The notes under the pieces were generated by a model. It worked only from the letters and a program-made list of their open reading frames with translations. It had not been told where the DNA came from and did no database searches. From contig CAWAQG010000015.1 of NCBI GenBank assembly GCA_963784135.1, positions 1 to 64,000 of the forward strand: DNA of 64,000 nt. Direction: 5' to 3'. Below, piece by piece: positions 60,444 to 64,000 of this stretch. The DNA comes from JADFXI01 sp963784135. GTDB taxonomy: Bacteria; Nitrospirota; Thermodesulfovibrionia; Thermodesulfovibrionales; Dissulfurispiraceae. Each line of letters opens with the position of its first letter. The first letter of the stretch is position 1. The translations under genes were made by a program, and so were the position numbers.

Positions 60444-61436
60444 TCATACAACGAAGTAATTGATTATGATGTTAGCAATTGAGGCGGCCATGAGTTTTCC
60501 CCAGTGCGCTCCAGCGGATTGCGCCACCCCTCCTTCAATCCTTTTGATTCTCCTTTCAACATGCACGTTACCGTCCTGCTGTGCGACAAATGCGCCATTC
60601 TTGCGCCTGTCGGTATGGACCTCAGGCTTATAATAGAGTTTCTTCAGGGTTTCTGCAAGGGCGTAAGGATTTTTTGTTGAAGCGATCGCCATGTCATCGC
60701 ATATTTTCTCTTCGTCCATGACTATGCGCCTGAACACCAGCAGGACAACAGGATTGAAAAACAGCAGCATCCTTAAAAAAAAGACAATAATCAGCAATGG
60801 CCGTTTATTTCTCAATATGTGGGCGTTCTCATGGGCAATAGCCCCTTGCAGTTCCTCAACGGTAAGTGCCGCAATAATGCCGGTTGATAAATGAATTGAC
60901 GGCCTTTTCCCTGTCCGTGCGAAAAGGATGGGATGTTCATTGACGGTAATATAAAAATCCGGTATATCCTGGGTCTCACAGTTGAAACACCCGAAGTTCC
61001 GGACAATTTCCGATTGGTGGTCCAGTTTTTCCCAGCCGGACAGTGTCTGGTCCGATCCCGCCGTATGTTTTATAATCGGGACCAATTCCTGAAAAAGGAA
61101 CACTAAAGAGGTGAACACCAGTAAAAGAGTGAACAAAAGACCAAGAGGAATGGTATTCCATAATTCCAGGTCAAGCCAACGGCTGCTGTCAAAGAAGGTT
61201 CCAAGCCTGAATGCGATGTCCCCCCGTTCCGGGTCCATCAGTTGATAAAAAGGGAAGGAACAGAGAGCAGTAAAAATAATAAAAATACGGAAACGCTGCC
61301 GTATCAAAGGATTGTGGATATCCCAGATATGAATTGCCCTGTCCACAATGAGCATTGCGATAAACGCGTGCAGGCAGGACTGAGTCATATACATGCCGAA
61401 AAAAGAGGTCAGAAAAGAGGAAAATGCAGTTTTCAT
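60444..61436 (-). CDS. M56 (BlaR1/MecR1-like) membrane metallopeptidase
   Basis: A 330-residue membrane peptidase with the zinc motif HENAH in LQGAIAHENAHILRNKRP, preceded by STGIIAALTVEEL. It has four helices, but no C-terminal penicillin-binding sensor, so it is a BlaR1-like peptidase without beta-lactam sensing. No BlaI repressor gene is next to it; instead a membrane protein follows. It may be a sensor protease for envelope signals. Confidence 0.8.
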   Translation of the reverse strand: MKTAFSSFLTSFFGMYMTQSCLHAFIAMLIVDRAIHIWDIHNPLIRQRFRIFIIFTALCSFPFYQLMDPERGDIAFRLGTFFDSSRWLDLELWNTIPLGLLFTLLLVFTSLVFLFQELVPIIKHTAGSDQTLSGWEKLDHQSEIVRNFGCFNCETQDIPDFYITVNEHPILFARTGKRPSIHLSTGIIAALTVEELQGAIAHENAHILRNKRPLLIIVFFLRMLLFFNPVVLLVFRRIVMDEEKICDDMAIASTKNPYALAETLKKLYYKPEVHTDRRKNGAFVAQQDGNVHVERRIKRIEGGVAQSAGAHWGKLMAASIANIIINYFVV

Positions 61437-61598
61437 TGTCTAATCGGGGCTTTCCATAATAACCCTGGTTTTCAAAAGCATAACAGTTACACATATCATT
61501 ATTCAAGGAATCGAATATGCGAAAAAGGTACTTTTCAGCCTGCTGCATGTTAAACATGTTAAAATAGTAAAACTATCTTTGGAGCTTTGGAGGGAAAT

Positions 61599-62366
61599 AT
61601 GTTAAGCATGAAGTCCGTGGAACCAATACAGCTTACGCTTGATGCGCGGTTCAAGTTCAAATGTCATAAAGGGATAGGATGCTTTACAAAATGCTGCAGC
61701 AATATCGACATTCTGCTCACGCCATACGATATTATCAGGCTGAAAAATAGACTGGGAATTTCATCCGGCGAGTTCCTTGAGCGGCATATACTTATCGAAA
61801 TCGACGAAAAGACCTCACATCCGTTTGTATTTCTCAAGATGAATGCGGACCCAAGCCGGAGCTGTCCATTTATAACTCAGGAAGGATGCACAATTTATTC
61901 AGACAGGCCTGCAAATTGCAGGTACTATCCTGTGGGGCAGGCATCACTGAAAAAAATGGACGACAAGATCAAAATGGCCGTCACTGAGGAATTTTATTTC
62001 TTTGTAAAAGAAGAACACTGCCTCGGTTTTAAAGAAGCTGACGAATGGACGGTGCGGGACTGGAGGGACAACCAGGGGGTCGACATCTACGACGATATGA
62101 ACAGGGGATGGAAAGACATCCTCTTCAGGAGGAATCTCCCCGGGAATACGCTTGACGACAAAAAGCAAAAGGCGTTCTACATGGCATGCTACGACGTGGA
62201 CAGATTCAGAAGGTTTGTCTTTGAAAGCAAATTCCTCGATATGTTTGATATTGATGATAAGAGGCTCGAAAAAATCAGGAACGATGAATTGGAAATAATG
62301 AAATTAGGATTTGATTATACGAAATACATCCTGGGAATCGAGGAAACGCTGAAGAAGAAAGCTTAG
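61599..62366 (+). CDS. YkgJ-type zinc/iron-chelating cysteine-cluster protein
   Basis: About 255 residues. It has the YkgJ cluster: CHKGIGCFTKCCSN near residue 22, CPFITQEGCTIYSDRPANCRYYPVG in the middle. The cysteines should hold a metal or iron-sulfur cluster. I start at ATG 61599 behind GGAGGG; TTG 61587 is another choice. It is divergent from the M56 gene across about 160 bases and convergent with rlmN. Function is unknown. Confidence 0.75.
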   Translation: MLSMKSVEPIQLTLDARFKFKCHKGIGCFTKCCSNIDILLTPYDIIRLKNRLGISSGEFLERHILIEIDEKTSHPFVFLKMNADPSRSCPFITQEGCTIYSDRPANCRYYPVGQASLKKMDDKIKMAVTEEFYFFVKEEHCLGFKEADEWTVRDWRDNQGVDIYDDMNRGWKDILFRRNLPGNTLDDKKQKAFYMACYDVDRFRRFVFESKFLDMFDIDDKRLEKIRNDELEIMKLGFDYTKYILGIEETLKKKA

Positions 62367-62382
62367 TACGTGGGGCTTGGCG

Positions 62383-63423
62383 TTATAACGCTGTGCGCTC
62401 ATCGCTATAACGCGCCTTCAACTGTCCGCATGCCGCCGATATATCCTGCCCTTTGCTCTTTCTGATGATAGCGGTAATATGTGCATTCAGCAGAATATTC
62501 TGAAACTCCAGCACACTCTTTTCATCAGGCCGCTCAAATTCCGAGCCGGTATAAGGGTTGAACGGGATTAGATTCACCTTTGACGGTATCCCTTTTAAGA
62601 GATTTTTAAGCCTCTTTGCATCCTCCCGTGTGTCGTTGACATCTTTTAAAAGAACATACTCAAAGGTGATCCTCCCCCGTGCCGGAAGAGGAAATTTGCG
62701 GCATGCGTCAAGCAACGCCCTGAGCGGGTATGTCCTGTTCACCGGCATGATGGAATTCCTAACAGCATCGGTCGTAGCATTGAGCGAAACCGCAAGTTTG
62801 ACCTTCGGAGCTTTGATTGCGAGTTCAGGGATTTTGGGCGCTATGCCTGATGTAGAAAGGGTGATTCTCCTGGGAGAGATTTTAATCCAGCCTGTTATTC
62901 TCCAAAGGGCCTCAACAACATTATCGAAATTGGCCAGCGGCTCTCCCATTCCCATGAAAACGATATTGGTAATCTTTCGCGGCCCAATCATGCGGCCTGC
63001 GGAAATGACCTGGTCGGCGATTTCATGGGGCTGGAGGTTCCGTTTAAGCCCCATTGTGCCGGTAAGGCAAAACCTGCAGCCCATGGCGCACCCGGACTGA
63101 GAGGAAATGCAGAGAGTCAGCCGGTCTTCATCTGGAATAAACACGCTTTCGATGCTTTCGCCGTCTTCGAGACCGAAGAGGAACTTTTCCGTTCCGTCCC
63201 CGGAGATCCGCCGGTCAAGCAGCTCAAGATTGCTTATATAAGCCTTTCCCGCAAGCCTTTCCCGCAGTTCTTTCGAGAGTTCGGTGATGTCTGAAATAGA
63301 ACGGGCATTCTTTTCGTATATCCAGTGCAGAAGCTGCTTTGCCCTGAACGCAGGCAGCCCGGATTCTTTTATGAAGGATGCCAGTTCCTGTTTTGAGAGG
63401 GCTTTGAGGTCAACTTTAGACAT
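62383..63423 (-). CDS. rlmN: Dual-specificity RNA methyltransferase RlmN
   Basis: A 346-residue radical SAM enzyme that methylates C2 of A2503 in 23S rRNA and A37 in some tRNAs. The radical SAM motif is CAMGCRFCLTG; also VFMGMGEPLANFDNV, RRITLSTSGIAP, SLNATTDAVRNSIMPVNRTYPL and the C-terminal SAACGQL with the catalytic Cys. The start is ATG 63423, 10 bases after the upstream antitoxin-like gene, so they share a strand but may not be linked in function. Confidence 0.95.
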   Translation of the reverse strand: MSKVDLKALSKQELASFIKESGLPAFRAKQLLHWIYEKNARSISDITELSKELRERLAGKAYISNLELLDRRISGDGTEKFLFGLEDGESIESVFIPDEDRLTLCISSQSGCAMGCRFCLTGTMGLKRNLQPHEIADQVISAGRMIGPRKITNIVFMGMGEPLANFDNVVEALWRITGWIKISPRRITLSTSGIAPKIPELAIKAPKVKLAVSLNATTDAVRNSIMPVNRTYPLRALLDACRKFPLPARGRITFEYVLLKDVNDTREDAKRLKNLLKGIPSKVNLIPFNPYTGSEFERPDEKSVLEFQNILLNAHITAIIRKSKGQDISAACGQLKARYSDERTAL

Positions 63424-63432
63424 CAGATATTT

Positions 63433-63657
63433 TCAAGATGCCTTTTCAAGACGTTCTGCTACCCAGACTTTTATAATTGACTGCCGGGGGACTCCCAATC
63501 TTCTGGCTTCTTTATCCAGCAAGTGAATCATCCACACAGGGAAGTCAACATTTACCCTCTTTTGTTCCTGTTCCGGTCTTCTTGCCTTCGTTAAATCAAG
63601 GTGCTGGGAAATATCCTCGCCTTCATCAAATTTCTTTTCAAGTTCTTTAGCTTTCAT
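63433..63657 (-). CDS. brnA: BrnA-like antitoxin (ribbon-helix-helix)
   Basis: A 74-residue protein starting at ATG 63657 (MKAKELEKKFDEGEDISQHLDL), with a C-terminal ribbon-helix-helix (KRVNVDFPVWMIHLLDKEARRLGVPRQSIIKVWVAERL). It is the partner antitoxin of BrnT and probably represses their promoter. It overlaps the brnT stop. Confidence 0.85.
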   Translation of the reverse strand: MKAKELEKKFDEGEDISQHLDLTKARRPEQEQKRVNVDFPVWMIHLLDKEARRLGVPRQSIIKVWVAERLEKAS

Positions 63658-63907
63658 ATATATCAACCTCCTCTTTTCTGGACCTCCGCACCGAAATAAG
63701 TCGAACTTTTTCGCTTCGATAAGTAATTATTGCAGACCAGTACTTTTCTGAGATCTTCCCGATTACCAAAAATCTCTCTTCGTCACTGGTCTTCAGCGGA
63801 ATCTCGATAAAGTCCGCATCATGCCATATTTCCTGGGCTGCATAAAAATCGATGCCGTGTTTCTTCTTGTTGCTTTCACTTTTGTTGGTATCAAACTCAT
63901 ACTCCAT
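63647..63907 (-). CDS. brnT: BrnT-family ribonuclease toxin
   Basis: An 86-residue BrnT toxin with the typical beginning YEFDTNKSESNKKKHGIDFYAAQEIWHD and SVRRSRKEEVDIYE at the end. BrnT is a RelE-fold ribonuclease held by BrnA. Its promoter region at 63908-63930 is AT-rich and holds the palindrome TATAATTATTATA (63910-63922), a possible operator. Confidence 0.88.
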   Translation of the reverse strand: MEYEFDTNKSESNKKKHGIDFYAAQEIWHDADFIEIPLKTSDEERFLVIGKISEKYWSAIITYRSEKVRLISVRRSRKEEVDIYES

Positions 63908-64000
63908 AATATAATTATTATACCTTAAATATACCTACAGTCAATAAATAGTTGCTTACATAAACGGTTAGATGCTAACGACTTAGTTACGAGGCGTGCT

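Overview
The window looks like a bacterial chromosome segment from an anaerobic, hydrogen- or acetate-linked autotroph. The best guess is a Nitrospirota (Thermodesulfovibrionia-like) or Desulfobacterota-like organism. That placement is inferred from gene content and was not tested: an HdrCBA-MvhD-MetVF methylene-tetrahydrofolate reductase cluster, CooC, FolD and formyl-THF cyclo-ligase of the Wood-Ljungdahl pathway, anaerobic (early cobalt) cobalamin synthesis, and multiheme cytochromes with an NrfD-type quinol oxidoreductase.

Layout. 0.3-7.6 kb: an EAL-HDOD signalling protein, a perfect parS-like palindrome, a 29-bp inverted-repeat element, a PAP2-glycosyltransferase / GT2 / flippase-like envelope operon, and an HDOD-AAA+ hybrid regulator. 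7.6-11.4 kb: mnmG and rsmG; an IS1202/ISNCY-like insertion sequence sits exactly inside the first codons of mnmG with a 16-17 bp target duplication. 11.4-14.6 kb: repeats, two small unknown genes, and a selA operon that carries a DUF433/DUF5615 toxin-antitoxin pair. 14.8-24.7 kb: cooC, 5-FCL, folE and folD, then hdrC-hdrB-hdrA-mvhD-metV-metF. The mvhD gene has an in-frame UGA with a SECIS-like hairpin and is read here as a selenoprotein. 24.7-31.5 kb: copper genes (porin-like, copC, copD), a GAF-GGDEF protein, a NifX-like protein and MazEF.

31.6-51.1 kb is a nearly continuous cobalamin locus. It opens with a cobalamin riboswitch and terminator ahead of a ThiC-family gene (probably bzaF-like, lower-ligand synthesis), then cobU, cobT, cobS, a broken cobC, a frameshifted cobQ, cbiB, cobD, cbiA, a cbiX-cbiC fusion, cbiQ, cbiO, btuR, cbiD, cbiET, cbiL, an HD-domain hydrolase, cbiF and a cbiG-cbiH fusion. 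cbiJ and cbiMN are not in the window. Several of these genes carry short tandem or palindromic insertions.

51.2-54 kb: an FmdB-like zinc ribbon protein, a response regulator with a damaged tail, and a second, apparently identical IS copy. 53.9-59.7 kb: a leftward operon for a membrane quinol:cytochrome c complex (small cytochrome c, four-cluster FeS protein, NrfD, 12-heme cytochrome, cytochrome b). It is interrupted by many frameshifts and its last gene is cut by the IS. It is preceded by two related small membrane proteins. 59.9-64 kb: an M56 peptidase pair, a YkgJ-type cysteine-cluster protein, rlmN and a BrnTA toxin-antitoxin pair.

Taken together, the HdrCBA-MvhD-MetVF enzyme feeds methyl groups to a corrinoid-dependent pathway and the cobalamin locus supplies the corrinoid. 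SelA would be needed to make the selenoprotein MvhD. No tRNA, rRNA or CRISPR array was found.
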